A stretch of 64,000 nucleotides of DNA from positions 124,001 to 188,000 of the forward strand of contig VICG01000004.1 of assembly GCA_008692225.1 (NCBI GenBank). The letters are read 5' to 3'. Source of the stretch: Monilinia fructicola (taxonomy: Eukaryota; Ascomycota; Leotiomycetes; Helotiales; Sclerotiniaceae). Below are positions 40,301 through 53,729 of this stretch, in pieces; within the stretch, counting starts at the first letter, position 1; every line of letters begins with the position of its first letter. The notes under the pieces are model-generated. The model was not told the origin of the DNA, did not search any database, and saw only the letters and a program-made list of their open reading frames with translations. The position numbers were made by a program, and so were the translations under genes.

Positions 40301-41936
40301 ATTTATGATGGCGAGAAAAACACCGAGATCTTTGCTCATACTGACCGTGTCAGATACTGGCAAGGGGATCTCTAGCGAATTTCTGCGATCGAAGCTCTTT
40401 ACTCCTTTCGCCCAAGAGAATACACTTTCCAGTGGGACGGGACTAGGCCTTTCAATTGTTAGGAGCATTGTTAATTTACTCGAAGGAGACATCACAATCG
40501 ATAGCGAGCTTGGGAGAGGTACTGGTGAGTAGTTTTTAACTTATATCTTCATCTTGATACAATGCTGATTTTCTTTCTTTACAGAGGTCAGGGTAACTTT
40601 GCCGCTTCTGCGCGAAATACCAAAAGATAAAGCCACTCCAGCCACACCAAAGGCGGTCACCTCGTTATTACGCGAGACCGATGAATCAATTTCGCTCTTG
40701 CGAAGTCAAATAAATGGTCGTGAAATTGGTCTCTTTAATTTTAGCCCTCCTAATATGGACCCGGTCCTTGCAAAGAAGGGCAAGTTTCTCGAAGAATCCG
40801 TCAGAAACTTTCTTACGAATTGGTACGGCTTAAAGATTGTGTGCCATTATCGGAGAACCCAGATATTATTCTAGCGAATGCTCCGGATCTCTCCGTCCTT
40901 GTGAAACTCTGCAAGAAACTGCCTCGCAAGAACCACCCATCGATACTGGTGCTGTCACCACATTCTTCTCGCTTCAATCACTCATTCGCGGAAGCTGGTC
41001 TCAAAGGAAACGTTACCGTGGTAGCGAAACCGGTTGGTCCGCTCAAACTTGCGAGAGCTCTTCGATCTTGTCTTGACGGTGCAATAACAACAGGTGGCAT
41101 GACTCTCACACCAGATGTCGGGCAAGGTAGCACTAATGACCTTAGTAATGTCTTTGAAGATCTACTCATCTCTCCTAATGGAGGTGAAGTCTTAGACAAT
41201 AGTCGAATGGCCGCTGATAGTGAGAATGCGCGAAAAGCTATTGAATCACCAACCCCTAACGCTCTGGTTGAAAAAGCAAAAGAATTCCCCTTTCCTTCGT
41301 CTCCGTCGGATAAGGCTTCTCCTTCGCATGTTGAGATATCTTCAGACGACAATCTTACTACTCCCACAGCTTCGACATTTGGCTTGACTCCCCTACCTGC
41401 TTTAGCTTCTGAAAATGTGAAGAGCCTATCATCTGCTTCTTCCACTGCCACTATGAGCACACGACGTCCCTCAATAGCTACCGCCACCCCTGACCCTTTC
41501 GTCCCCAATTTACTTTTAGTGGATGATAACATGATAAATCTCAAGCTCCTTCGCCATTTCATAACCAGATTAGGCTATCCGACAGTCCACGAAGCGGAGA
41601 ATGGGTTGGAAGCTGTGAAGAAGGTCGAGCAGCGACCAGAGGGTTATGATATCATCTTCATGGATATAAGTATGCCAGTGCTAGATGGGTTTGATGCGAC
41701 CAGGGAGATAAGAAAATTGGAGAAATCACGACGAGAGAAGGCTATTGAAAAATGGTGAGGTTGAAGGTGTTGGAAGGAAAAATGAAGCTTTGGTGATTGC
41801 TCTTACAGGTTTGGCGGGTAGAGATGATGTGGAGAAGGCGAGATCTTGTGGTATCGATCTATTTATGACCAAACCAGTGGCTATGAAGGAGGTGAGGAAG
41901 ATGTTGGAGAATTGGAGGGCCAATCAGAAGGATTGA
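37326..41936 (+). CDS. Hybrid histidine kinase (GAF-like, HisKA, HATPase, receiver), many frameshifts
   Basis: Two-component sensor kinase of about 1,390 aa after removing introns at 37,406-37,611, 37,998-38,060, 39,704-39,806 and 40,525-40,584. The N-terminus (ELYKYYQP after splicing) leads into a GAF-like sensor region. An acidic, Ser-rich linker follows (38,380-39,100). The H-box SHELRSPLHG (about 39,568-39,597) carries the phospho-accepting His. The HATPase has an N-box (NLLGNALKYTSHG), G1 (VSDTGKGIS) and G2 (GTGLGLSIV). The receiver domain has LLVDDNMINLKLL, phospho-accepting Asp in IIFMDISMP, and KPV near the end. No transmembrane segment was seen, so it is probably cytosolic. The frame shifts at 37,654-37,655, T4 38,181-38,184, T4 39,167-39,170, about 39,636-39,644, AAA 39,882-39,884, A5 40,316-40,320, TTAAA 40,830-40,834 and A5 41,748-41,752. 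All catalytic motifs are intact, which argues for sequence error. Confidence 0.85.
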
Positions 41937-43788
<1,852 letters not shown>

Positions 43789-44661
43789 TCATGGGTCTGT
43801 AGGTGCCGTGTTCGAAGGATAGCACGGTTGGTTGTTGTTGGTCGGGGGACGAATCTCCAAAGGGTTCTGCGGGATAGGAGTCATAGGCCGAGGCGTAAGG
43901 GTCGGCTTGGTCGTTGGTGGGGGAGGGGGGTACGTGTGGTTGGGGGCATCGGAATAGGTGTTTTGGCGGATCAGGGCCGGTGCAGCTATGGCGAGAGGTG
44001 CGCTGAAGTAGTCGTCGTTTGTCTCCTGGCGCGTGTGGTAACCACCGCTTGCATGGATATTAGACAGACCCACATGCTCACCAGCATCATGGTTATCCCT
44101 CCCGCCACCTGCAACCTGCTTATCGTCGTCTTCCTCCTTGGGTGGATCACCTTCCCCTTCGAGCCGAGCGATGTTAGCAAGAAGTAAGCGTCTCATCTCC
44201 GAATTCTCTCCCGCTTGCCTATTCAAGCGCTGCCTCTGCTGTCGATTCCGCTCCAATCTCCGGTTCAAGAGCCCCGCAGCAGCATCCGCCACCTGCAATT
44301 TCTTACGCAGCTCCGAGAGATCCGCCGGCTTGCGCACAGCAGGCTTCTTCTTCTTCTTCTTCGCCAGCGCCCGCTGGTCGAAGTAGTCTGCGCACCTCGT
44401 GCAAAACTTGATCGGCTCCCCCCGCTTGCTGCGAAGGATCTGGCCGGGACGCGCAGGGTCTTGCGGGAAATCGGATTTCGGTTTCCACTTCCGGTCTCTG
44501 ATGCAGAAGCGCATCATGACGTTTCCGGGGGCGTGCGCTGGATACGATGGGTACTGTCTTTCGTCGCTAGGTTGGTCCAGGCCGGGGTGTTCTCGGTTCC
44601 AGACCACGTATGGGGTGAGCGGGAGACGAAAAACTCTGTACTGGGGTGTGTTCTCTGCCAT
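43789..44661 (-). CDS. Hypothetical protein with basic Cys motif and coiled coil
   Basis: A 290-codon frame starting at 44,661. I do not recognise the family. The N-terminal ~100 residues look folded, with aromatic and proline-rich sequence (YRVFRLPLTPYVVWNREHPG) and a cysteine group ending FCTRCADYF. A lysine run (AKKKKKKPAVRK) could be a nuclear localisation signal. Residues ~115-170 form a predicted coiled coil (LSELRKKLQVADAAAGLLNR onward). The rest is disordered, Pro-rich and acidic. The C-terminus is uncertain: near 43,812 another frame continues for ~45 codons with similar Pro/Arg-rich composition, so a frameshift may cut the protein short. A perfect CRE palindrome lies 90 bp upstream of the start. 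Confidence 0.6.
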   Translation of the reverse strand: MAENTPQYRVFRLPLTPYVVWNREHPGLDQPSDERQYPSYPAHAPGNVMMRFCIRDRKWKPKSDFPQDPARPGQILRSKRGEPIKFCTRCADYFDQRALAKKKKKKPAVRKPADLSELRKKLQVADAAAGLLNRRLERNRQQRQRLNRQAGENSEMRRLLLANIARLEGEGDPPKEEDDDKQVAGGGRDNHDAGEHVGLSNIHASGGYHTRQETNDDYFSAPLAIAAPALIRQNTYSDAPNHTYPPPPPTTKPTLTPRPMTPIPQNPLEIRPPTNNNQPCYPSNTAPTDP

Positions 44662-44750
44662 CTTTTTCTGTGCGCAGGAGGTATTGGGTTGTTATGTGAC
44701 TGAGGAACTACTGGATGAGGACAAAGACGGTGGATTGGTATGAGGATAAT

Positions 44751-44758
44751 TGACGTCA
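44751..44758. promoter_or_regulatory. Perfect CRE palindrome TGACGTCA
   Basis: The full cAMP-response element lies 90 bp upstream of the hypothetical protein start (44,661). This is the consensus for ATF/CREB-type bZIP factors in fungi. Binding is inferred from sequence only. Confidence 0.45.
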
Positions 44759-47164
44759 AAACACTGGCGTTTTGTTTGGGGAAAGAAACACAGTGTTGTA
44801 GAAACTGTTGACTATACGACACGCTTTCGATTTGATTCTATCGATATGAGCTTAAATCGACGCGAACGAAATTTATTACTCCTCTTCGGAACATATAAAC
44901 TCCGGAGGGCTGTGCGGAATGTCAGATTAGATGCCTCTCAGTGTGTTTGATTGTATGCGCTTGTGTTGTATATTGAAGTATAGTCTTTATACAATCGCCT
45001 GAGGATTTACAAATCCCCAGACTCCAGGAATGTTATGTTTGAGTACCAGCATTGTATTATTGAATGATAGACTATGATGTACCAAGTGGCTTATCTGTGG
45101 TTCTTAAATTCTTTTTTTATTGGTAGATAAATGTGATTGTATCCAAAAAATCGTTTGCTCCTCCAGCTGGACATCTCTCCTATCATGTTTAGCGAACAAT
45201 TTCGATTGTGCATAGCATTCATTACCATAAATTATATCCGTTTCGTTGTCTTACCAGAACTCGAACATTGAGAAATAACAAATCGAGAAATTAAGATCAT
45301 AGTCTCAGTTTCCTAAGCTATTTCCCAATTACAGCCTGATTGTTTCGTTTACACCACATCGTTTCCCCCTACAGTATTTGTTTTACGCGTTATAAACAGT
45401 TGATTTCAAGGTTGTTGTTGATGATAGTCACTACCTACTTATTGATTGACATTTTTGCGTCATGGCGATTGCCAATAAGTCTGAATAAGTTTGACTTCTA
45501 AATAGCCATCTATCGCACTTACCAAACCAACTGCAGAAATGTTACTGCATTATGGCTAATACTAGCTGTTGATTTGCAAACTGTTGAATCTTGAATTGTG
45601 GTGATGTGGAATAGAGATGGTATACTTCTAACTTGCAGATTTGCATTGATATGGTTTGGCTACGATCACTTGTGTAGCTTGAATGGCCTTTGTGTTTCAG
45701 GATTGATGATGATATATGACTCCAAAGTAAGAGGAATATTGAAGCAAACATGGTGTCACAATGTAGAGACGAGTAATGAAAGGAGTTAATGCTTATTGTC
45801 TTTTGCTAAAGGGATTTTATTCAAAGCTGACTATCTAAATAGTTGACCGATTCATTTTGAGCCAGAGAACGATCTATAATTCATTGAATATTCAATTCAA
45901 CATTTCTTTTTCATCCATAACCTAATCAAGAGTTCATATGAAAACCTTGGAAGTGAGAAGATGAAGAAACCATCTCAATTTCGATCAATTGCCCCAATGT
46001 CCAAAAGCCGAGATGAAGCAACAATTTGATTCACTTACCAATCCGAGCTCTGAGGCATGTCGTCGTCCAAGGCAGAAATCTGAATTGAAATAAAGGTAAG
46101 GGCAAGATAACTAGAGCCGAGATGAGGATATATTTGCGCACATGTTGGGTAAAAGAGTGCAACTTTTGACTCACCTCTAGATCAAATTCAATAAGTTCAA
46201 CAATACATTAATATCAACACACTGGTTCTTCAGACTCCTACCAAAGGCCACGACAAAAAACTAATTGTTCTTGAATCTTCCACTCTTTACCAGTCTGTAA
46301 GTCATAAGTGATGGTTCTTTCTATTTTACATGTTGAACGTTGGAGTTTTATCTGACAATCTTCAACTCACAGGGCTTTTCAGTCAGACCACAAAGGTCTT
46401 GAGATCTTCCTGTGGATCAGCCACTTGGTGCTTTCCAACCATTAGTGGTAAGTATATCTTCATACAAACAAATCATCCTCACTAACAGATTCAGTTTGCT
46501 GTGGGAACTGGGCCGCACAATATTTCTTGTGCTGCAGAGTCTTACAGATAAGCAAAAGGTATGGGTTCTTATGAAGCATGCTGATATCAAGCTAATAGTA
46601 GTAGTGTCTGTGAAGGCTATATCTCAAAGCATTGCGAGGCTGAAGGAAAGACAATAGAGACTTGTTGAACAAGGGAATGATCTGACATGGCTATTATCTT
46701 GATATGTAAGTTTTGATAGTCTACTTTTCTGACCTTTTTACCTACTGCCCTAACTCAACTTAAGTATTGTTTTCGCCTCATTTCAAATACCCATCCATGG
46801 GTGCTCATCCTTTCAAGTCTTTCTGGGACACTGACTAATACTCACTTAGAAACCCTCCTTCGAACTCCCAAACAACATCCTACACTGCTACCCTGATGGT
46901 ACTGCGCGAGATACAGCTTCCAGACTTGATGGACAGAGAAACCAGCTAGGGCTCTTTACAAGACCTCCTCTCTAGTCTGCTCTATATCAACAAACCGGTA
47001 CGGTATTTGGAAAGAAATCATGGCTAAAGCAATAATATATCGTTGGTGGCCAAGAGCTACTTTCAGAATGCCAGCGGACGTTTAACCTGAGAACTTCATC
47101 TGGGTTATCTCATACCAGCAGTTCAAGGCTTGTCCAAAATAGAGGAAGTCTTGTAACAGGAGGG

Positions 47165-47254
47165 GTTGGTGACTATGACCCATGGATAAGTCTAGAATGC
47201 TAGCAGGCATTAACTCGATGGCGTAGGGGAGGGAGCTGGCTCATAGTCACCAAC
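47165..47254. repeat. 14-bp inverted repeat, 62-nt spacer
   Basis: GTTGGTGACTATGA (47,165-47,178) and its perfect reverse complement (47,241-47,254). It could be ends of a small element or a stem in a transcript. Confidence 0.7.
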
Positions 47255-48016
47255 GGTCAACAAGATTTGAGGAAGATGATTCAATTCATGTATTTATAGA
47301 TGTACAATATAATTAGAAACTTGGCCCGAATCTGACTACCATTTGAACTGTGACCATGCTGCTGGATTTCATTGGCTTTGATGATGATGATCATGTAATC
47401 TGTATGTGATCCACACCATAATCCAATTTTCACTCTCCTCAATCAAAACAAGAACAAGAAGAATACCTGCTACCAATGAGAATTGAGTAGTGAGACGTAT
47501 TAAAAGTGAAGCCCAAGACGAGCATGATCTCCAAGAAAGACCGAAGCTCTCGCTTCGACAATCCAGTAACAATGAAAGCACACAATTTCCCAGAAAGATA
47601 TTATTCTTAGGGCTTGATTTGCAGCAACCGAGATAAACTCTGGATAACATTTATATCTTCTTGTTTGTTTTGAATTTGAAAAAAAACTTCTTCCATCTTT
47701 CTGATCTGCACCGATCTGGATCAACCCTCCAATCTCAATTCTCTCTTCCACCATCAATTCCCTGGAGTAGTTAAGACTTTAATGGTAAGTAAACTACCTT
47801 CCAGTTCTTCTTATCTGATATTCAAATTGATACTTGAATTGATGACTGATGAACTACATCGTCGATCTTTCTATCACTGTCACACACTAATATATTACAA
47901 TGTGTAGATCTACAACTACAACATCCTCCTTTGCGATGGAGTCCTGAGATACGAAGTCTTTCTCCATAACCAATTCGATTTGGATGAATACGAACACCAA
48001 CATCGACGAGGTCCAT

Positions 48017-48099
48017 GAGTGCATGCATCTCGTGGAAGCTTCAGCCAAGTATTGCTATTGCGAGGCTCAGACAGCAATCTCCACGAGATGCATGCACTC
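48017..48099. repeat. 20-bp perfect inverted repeat, 43-nt loop
   Basis: GAGTGCATGCATCTCGTGGA (48,017-48,036) is matched by its exact reverse complement at 48,080-48,099. A transcript would fold into a 20-bp stem. The loop holds a smaller ATTGCT/AGCAAT pair. It is a candidate structured RNA or small-RNA precursor. Confidence 0.8.
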
Positions 48100-48364
48100 T
48101 ATTGTCTAAAAACCACGACAAAATGTAAGTTGGAAGCATCACCAACAACAAACTCAATACTGAACCATTTATTTCAGGCCTTCATGAATTCGGAGGAATA
48201 AGGCCATCACGATCCTTTCGACCCTCATCTGAGGTCTCCAAGGCCCATATGCTGCTCTCCCTCCCAACTCCACGGCTAACTGCCAAACGTCTGGAAGCTC
48301 GAGAGCACTCTTGGAGACCTCGGTCCAGAGATCAACGAGTACGTTTTGGTATCACTCTTTCAGG

Positions 48365-48396
48365 CCCGATTCCCATCGTGCAAGAGGGGAATCGGG
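48365..48396. repeat. 10-bp GC-rich hairpin, 12-nt loop
   Basis: CCCGATTCCC (48,365-48,374) pairs perfectly with GGGAATCGGG (48,387-48,396) around the loop ATCGTGCAAGAG. No T-tract follows it and there is no bacterial-type terminator context. Confidence 0.75.
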
Positions 48397-50489
48397 ACCT
48401 GTGGCCCAAGATGATGATCTTTCAGTGGTCGGTTCAAAATCCTTCTGCACGATTCGATACTCGGTACCACGGTCCAACGATTGGTTTAGCCGCCGCCATT
48501 CCTCGCCGCGTCAGTTCAGCAACAAACGAGTAGGTGGCTGCATGGGGCCCTCGTACCCCCGAGCAGGTGTGTGCGCGTGGCTGGGTGATATCAGATTTGA
48601 TGATGTTAGGTTCAAGGCATCTAAGAAGGTGCAGAGGTCTCTCTCCGTCCGAGATGGACAAAAGACGAGAGGGTAAGAATTCCATTCCCCACCTCGCAGC
48701 TTTACCTAACAGAAACACAGTGTGGCCTATATGGTCCACAGCCTCAGGGCTTTGGTCCTTCGTTTATGGGATTGAGTCTAGGAGCCTCGGCTCACAGTGC
48801 CTATAGCTTGGCTCCCAGCTCAAAAGCTAGATGTATCTAGTGGAGGGACTGGGTGTAAGGAAAAACCTATTCTTGAATGAAAACACCAAGCTAACAGGTC
48901 AAAGGAAGTCTCGCGGCTGGACGGAACAGTCAAAATCCCTAGAAAGCCTTTAAATCGTGGTGGAGAACTAGATTCTCCATGCAATCACAACCGCATTTTT
49001 CACCCTATAATCTTCAATTATCTCCGCGAGCCCATGGACCGGAAAACTTCACCGCCTGTCCATGAAGGTTCCTTTCCTCCAAATAATCACATGGCTCTTG
49101 GTGGATATGCTGTTGGGTTTCAACTGTCGCACTGGCTTTAATTTAGGAAGGATGATAGGGAAGGCTGCAGGGTGGAGGTGGCGATACTGAGAAATTCTTG
49201 GAGTATTGAATGGAATGGAATGGATTGGGTTGGTTTGGTGTAGGTGTGAGGTGTTGCTGTTAGATTATAATCTGGCTGTGTGTAAATACATATTGTTAAC
49301 ATATGAACGTCGCATTGAAAGAATCTCAAGAATTCATGGATACTAATTGATGAATCGATATACCGAATGATTTCTTCATCAAACAGACCGACATATATGG
49401 ATACCTAGGTAGGTTACTTAAGTACTCGATTATAATTAATGCCGAAATAAAAATGGCGGTGAGCTGATAGTTCTAGATTAATCTGCCAGATAGTTCTTTC
49501 TACTCTCACATCTAGATCTCGCATGTGCATATTATCGGCCAAGGCTTTTCCCATTTCTCTCAACGTAACTTTATGGATAAATCATCTTCAATGTCATCCA
49601 TAGCTGGCAAACAACATCGTGAATGCCCTTTCTCATTTCCACTTCTGATCACCAACATCAAGTTCGTTCCTCATACACTCCGTCATTTCACTCCTCACAC
49701 ACACAACAGGAGTTCCAAACCGTTCAGCTCCTCAAAACTTCATTCCTTCGCCTCATCTAATCTACTCGAGTACATTGCCAACAGGCGTTCAACAATCCCA
49801 TGGATCTCATCGAACAAAACCATGCAAGAAGCCAACATAGGACTATAACTCACATCACCGCTGTGTTGACACTGAGGAGCCATCATGATAACTCTCGAGC
49901 GTTACACATAAGGATAAGGTCAAACCAAAAAGTAAGATAGAACCTACCGCTCCTGAGACGGTAGATGCAATAGGAGAGCACAAAACGATAAAGTATATAC
50001 TCGAGTCCCCAGTACCCAGTAGTCTACTAATACGACATCCAGAAATCTCAAGGCCTCGCTTCTCGCGGGTTTCCGTCAATTAAATCAGGGCACTCGGTAA
50101 TCTTGGTAGGTAACTTGCATAGCTGGTGGCCCACTATGAATAGCTGCGGAAAAGGAAGTACTGCAGGATTGATAGTACTCTGTACAGTGGTTAATAAGTA
50201 AGATTAGATACAGTATCACATACAACTCATCGAAGATTGCCTAGGTACGAGGTTATTAATACATTTACCGACTTTTTAGAGTGTGGCACGAATACTTGAT
50301 GAGAGTTGTGGAATCTGTAGATACTAATAAGGTTAACTAGGGGAGGTGATTCTTAGGCGGTTTCTACTTGGAAGAAGAACATACCGGTCGACATAAAGTT
50401 GATGTAGAACTACTGTAGGATTAGAACTAGAGCCATTTGGGATCTAATTCAGTAAAATGTCGAGGTAATAGGAGATTCTTATATTCCTA

Positions 50490-50580
50490 TTCAGTTTAGA
50501 TCGATTTAGATCGATTTAGATCAGTTTAGTCCAGTTCAGTCCAGTCCAGTTCAGTCCAGTTCAGCTCAATCCAATCCAAT
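50490..50580. repeat. Imperfect AGATCGATTT and CAGTTCAGTC array
   Basis: Short units (ATCGATTTAG x2, then CAGTCCAGTT-type pentamer/decamer variants, then CCAAT x3) run to within 85 bp of the palindromic AT-rich element. Confidence 0.75.
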
Positions 50581-50663
50581 CCAATTCTACAGTACAGTAT
50601 TATGTTCTGTTCTGTTCTGTTTTGTTCACCTCAGATACAATATTGAACATCATCACAGGTATG

Positions 50664-51692
50664 TAGGTTGGATGGACGTCCATTTGAGCTCATATGGACC
50701 TGTAGAGCGTCTTTTAAAAAAAAAGTTTAACTGCAAAACGTTACACAAGTCCATCCGACGTTTAACCGAATGCATAATTTATGCATAAAATTATGCATTT
50801 TTGAAATTAGATTCTAAACGTTTAGAATCTAATTTAAAATTATTATTAAAAAAAAATAATATAATTTTCTTATATAAATTTATATTAATTTTATTTTAAA
50901 TTAAATTAAACTATATATATATTATTTAAATATTATTAATATATTTTAAAAATTATATATATATAATTTAATTAAATTTATATTAAATAATTTATCTTTA
51001 AATAAAACTATATTAATTAATAGAAATTTAAATTTATTTTTATTTATTTATTATTTAATTAATATATAAATATTAAATATAAATATATTATTATTATTAT
51101 TAAAATATTTTAAAATATTTTGATTAAATTCTAAACGTTTTTAAATGTTTTTAAAACGTTTTCAAAACGTTTAAAATCTAATTAAGAATATTTATAATTT
51201 TTTTAATAATAATAATAATAATATATTTATATTTAATATTTAAAAATTAATTATTTAATATTAAAATATTAATTAAATAATAAATTAATAATAATAAATT
51301 TAAATATAAATTTATTAATATAGTTTTATTAAAAGATAAATTATATATTTATATATATATATATATATATATTATTTAAATATAATTATAATATTTTAAG
51401 TATTATATATATATATATATATTTTAATCTAATCTAATTTAAGATAAAATTAATATAAATTTATATAAGATAATTATATTATTTTTTTAATAAAAGCTTT
51501 AAATTAAAATCCTAAACGTTTCGAAAACATTTAGGATTTAATCTTAAAAATTTATAATTTATTGATAATCAATTTTTGCATAATTTTTATGAATTTTTAT
51601 GAATTTTATGCAAATTTATGATTTTTGGCCCACTAGTCCATCCGACGTTTTTCCGAGTCCACGGGAGCTCAGATGTACGTCCATCCGACCTG
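50664..51692. mobile_element. AT-rich palindromic foldback element with terminal inverted repeats
   Basis: A ~1,029-bp unit that is almost one long palindrome. Its ends, 50,664-50,702 and 51,655-51,692, are inverted copies with about 29 of 37 positions matching (shared core GGATGGACGT and TGAGCTC). Inside, 50,855-50,903 and 51,435-51,483 are inverted copies with 47 of 49 matches. Both pairs centre near 51,170-51,178. AAACGTTT-containing palindromes occur near the left arm (50,811-50,830), the centre (51,126-51,183) and the right arm (51,511-51,537). The interior is almost entirely A and T, while the ends have normal composition. No coding capacity. It resembles a foldback or long-TIR MITE whose interior lost GC through C-to-T mutation. 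No target-site duplication could be fixed. Confidence 0.7.
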
Positions 51693-53729
51693 TCGACTCC
51701 ATCATCACCACTCCAATCCCAATCCCAATCCCAATCCGAATCCAAATCAAATCCAAATCCCACCCAATCCACAACATATCGGAACTCCCTCCCGAAACAA
51801 ATCACCTGACCACAAAACTGCGGGGAAAGCGCCACCACACCGCTCCACATTTCACCATCCGATCAAAATACCTACCTGGGTACTTACTGCACTAGCAGCA
51901 TCAGCCACTTTACCCGCATTGACAACTCACCACCACTCCACCACACTACAACATCATCCAACTATTTCCTTTCTTCTTAGTCATGCTGCTCAAGAATCAA
52001 GACTCAGCATCTCCATGCGCAAAGGGCGGGAGATGAATCTGAACTTTGAAGAAAGTTTCCGTCGTGGCTTGGCGCAGGCAGGAGGATATTGGGACGAGTA
52101 GGTGTAATCTCTATAACATATATAGCACTCCGTAGCAGGATGAAAGAACCTTGATGTGTTTGAAGGTTTGCCTTGGCATTTGTAGTGGATGTTGTGGTTG
52201 CTATGGTTGCTAGTATACTACTGAGTAGTCATATGAAGGAATGAAATAGATGGAATACGAGGAGATCGGCAGCTTTCCTCCGTACGGTACTTTGGGCTCT
52301 ATTTTTGGATTTCTGACGTAGGGACTACGTGCGGATAGATGGATGATGGATGGATCGCTAGCGGATGATTATTTACCGTTAAGCGTTACTTAGGTGCCTA
52401 GGTAGGTGCTTGCTTTACTGGTTGATGATTATCTTGTTGACAAAGCTACAACTTCAGTCTCTCTCTTATTCAGTCTCTTCGATTGTTCAATCTTTCAATA
52501 TCTCAGTCACACACAGTCACTCATCATCTCATTCTCAAGATAGGACCTCACCAAAACAGCTCAATACTATGCAACACCACACCACACCACAAAATGATCC
52601 AAACAACCATGGATAAAACCAAGTGGACCCAAAAATAAGCTTAAGCGCGTGCGAAGATCATCAAAGCGTAGATACTGTACGGACCGCAAGCCACGGTCCT
52701 AGGTATACGAGAAAGCTAGGTCGCTGACTACTGTACAACAGACAGAATATGGAGACGAGATCGAGAGATTTGGAGATGCCAAGACACTTCGTACTGCATC
52801 GGCTTGTGTTACTTGGCTGTTAGATGTTCTGTGTGACGAGGTTTTGTGTTGAGAGTTATGCTGCTCATTTTTATGCTGTTATTGTGACCCGTCCACCGCC
52901 GATTTCCCTCGTATTCGCCCCATCGAGTGCGGAGAAGAGGTACGGGAGGATTCGGCAGTTATTTTTGGATGTGGGATGTGGGATGATGATGGTGGTGGGT
53001 TTTGTGTGTTTTGTCTTTATACTACGGTGTGTTTATTATTTGATTTTAATATGTAATGCTATCTAGGTAGAACTACTTGGTTTTATAGGAATATTTCATA
53101 TGATTTATGTATGATTCTTACATATTCCAAAGTTATCAAGATAATTAAGAACAATCCAAGATAGAATTACCTACCCAGACCATACAAATATATATAATTT
53201 CACATCTAACTTAGCTAGCTAGCTAGCTAACAATACTGTTAAAGCCCCTTAAATCCCCATCATAATAATCATCCAAGTCAATGCTTGCATAAACCGTTAG
53301 TTCACTAACAATATGAAGACCAGTATTCCCCCATAATAATTCCCAGATCGGACCATGCCAAGCCCCTCATCAGTCCCCCAATTATCCTCCGCACAAGTCC
53401 CACAACCCTAATGTCAATGAAAGGCAATGATAGACATCATCTGATTCACACAGCAACCTGTTTCTCGTAATTGACACCGCAGCTGAGCCCCAGCAGAGAC
53501 TCCGCTATCACGAGTTCCTACGTGAGGAGAGGTGAAGAGGCCAAGCGTCACAATGTATACAAAGGAACGAGGGAACGCTGATGAAGGACTTATTTTGCAC
53601 ATCAACATCAACATCAATATCTTCATCTACTAAAGATTCTTCGATATCAACACTCGAAAACACCTCACCTCACTCAAAAACACCAACAAACAAACAAACA
53701 AACCAAAAGCCCCCTACTCAACCCTCAAA
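51693..53729. other. Intergenic region upstream of cerato-platanin gene
   Basis: Contains an AATCCC/AATCCG run (51,713-51,745), a GCTAGCTA run (53,214-53,228), several TACTGTAC-like sequences, and ATCAACATC-type repeats just before the cerato-platanin start. A plus-strand frame at 51,673-52,101 is partly repeat-derived and not called. The last 150 bp are C/A-rich, as in strongly expressed fungal leaders. Confidence 0.5.

Larger units (their letters stand above)
44662..50663. other. 6-kb region without a recognisable protein gene
   Basis: No known domain in any frame. Parts look intron-like, with scattered GTAAGT and pyrimidine-rich CAG. Three strong inverted repeats (47,165-47,254, 48,017-48,099 and 48,365-48,396) are listed separately. 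Segment 48,240-48,800 is GC-richer and holds overlapping open frames of 90-120 codons with no family resemblance. A TACCTAGGTA palindrome is at 49,402-49,411. AGTTTAGATCG and CAGTTCAGTC tandem units lie at 50,490-50,580. Non-coding RNA genes or decayed transposons are possible. Confidence 0.45.

Noticed and set aside
37326..41936. Programmed ribosomal frameshifting in the histidine kinase
   Set aside because: About eight sites of both directions with no shared slippery motif or pseudoknot; sequence error is far simpler.
48430..48460. GGTTCAAAATCC resembling a tRNA B box
   Set aside because: No A box or cloverleaf could be built around it at the right spacing.
48249..48806. Several 90-121-codon frames in a GC-richer island
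   Set aside because: Open on both strands at once with no family resemblance; GC content alone explains the open frames.
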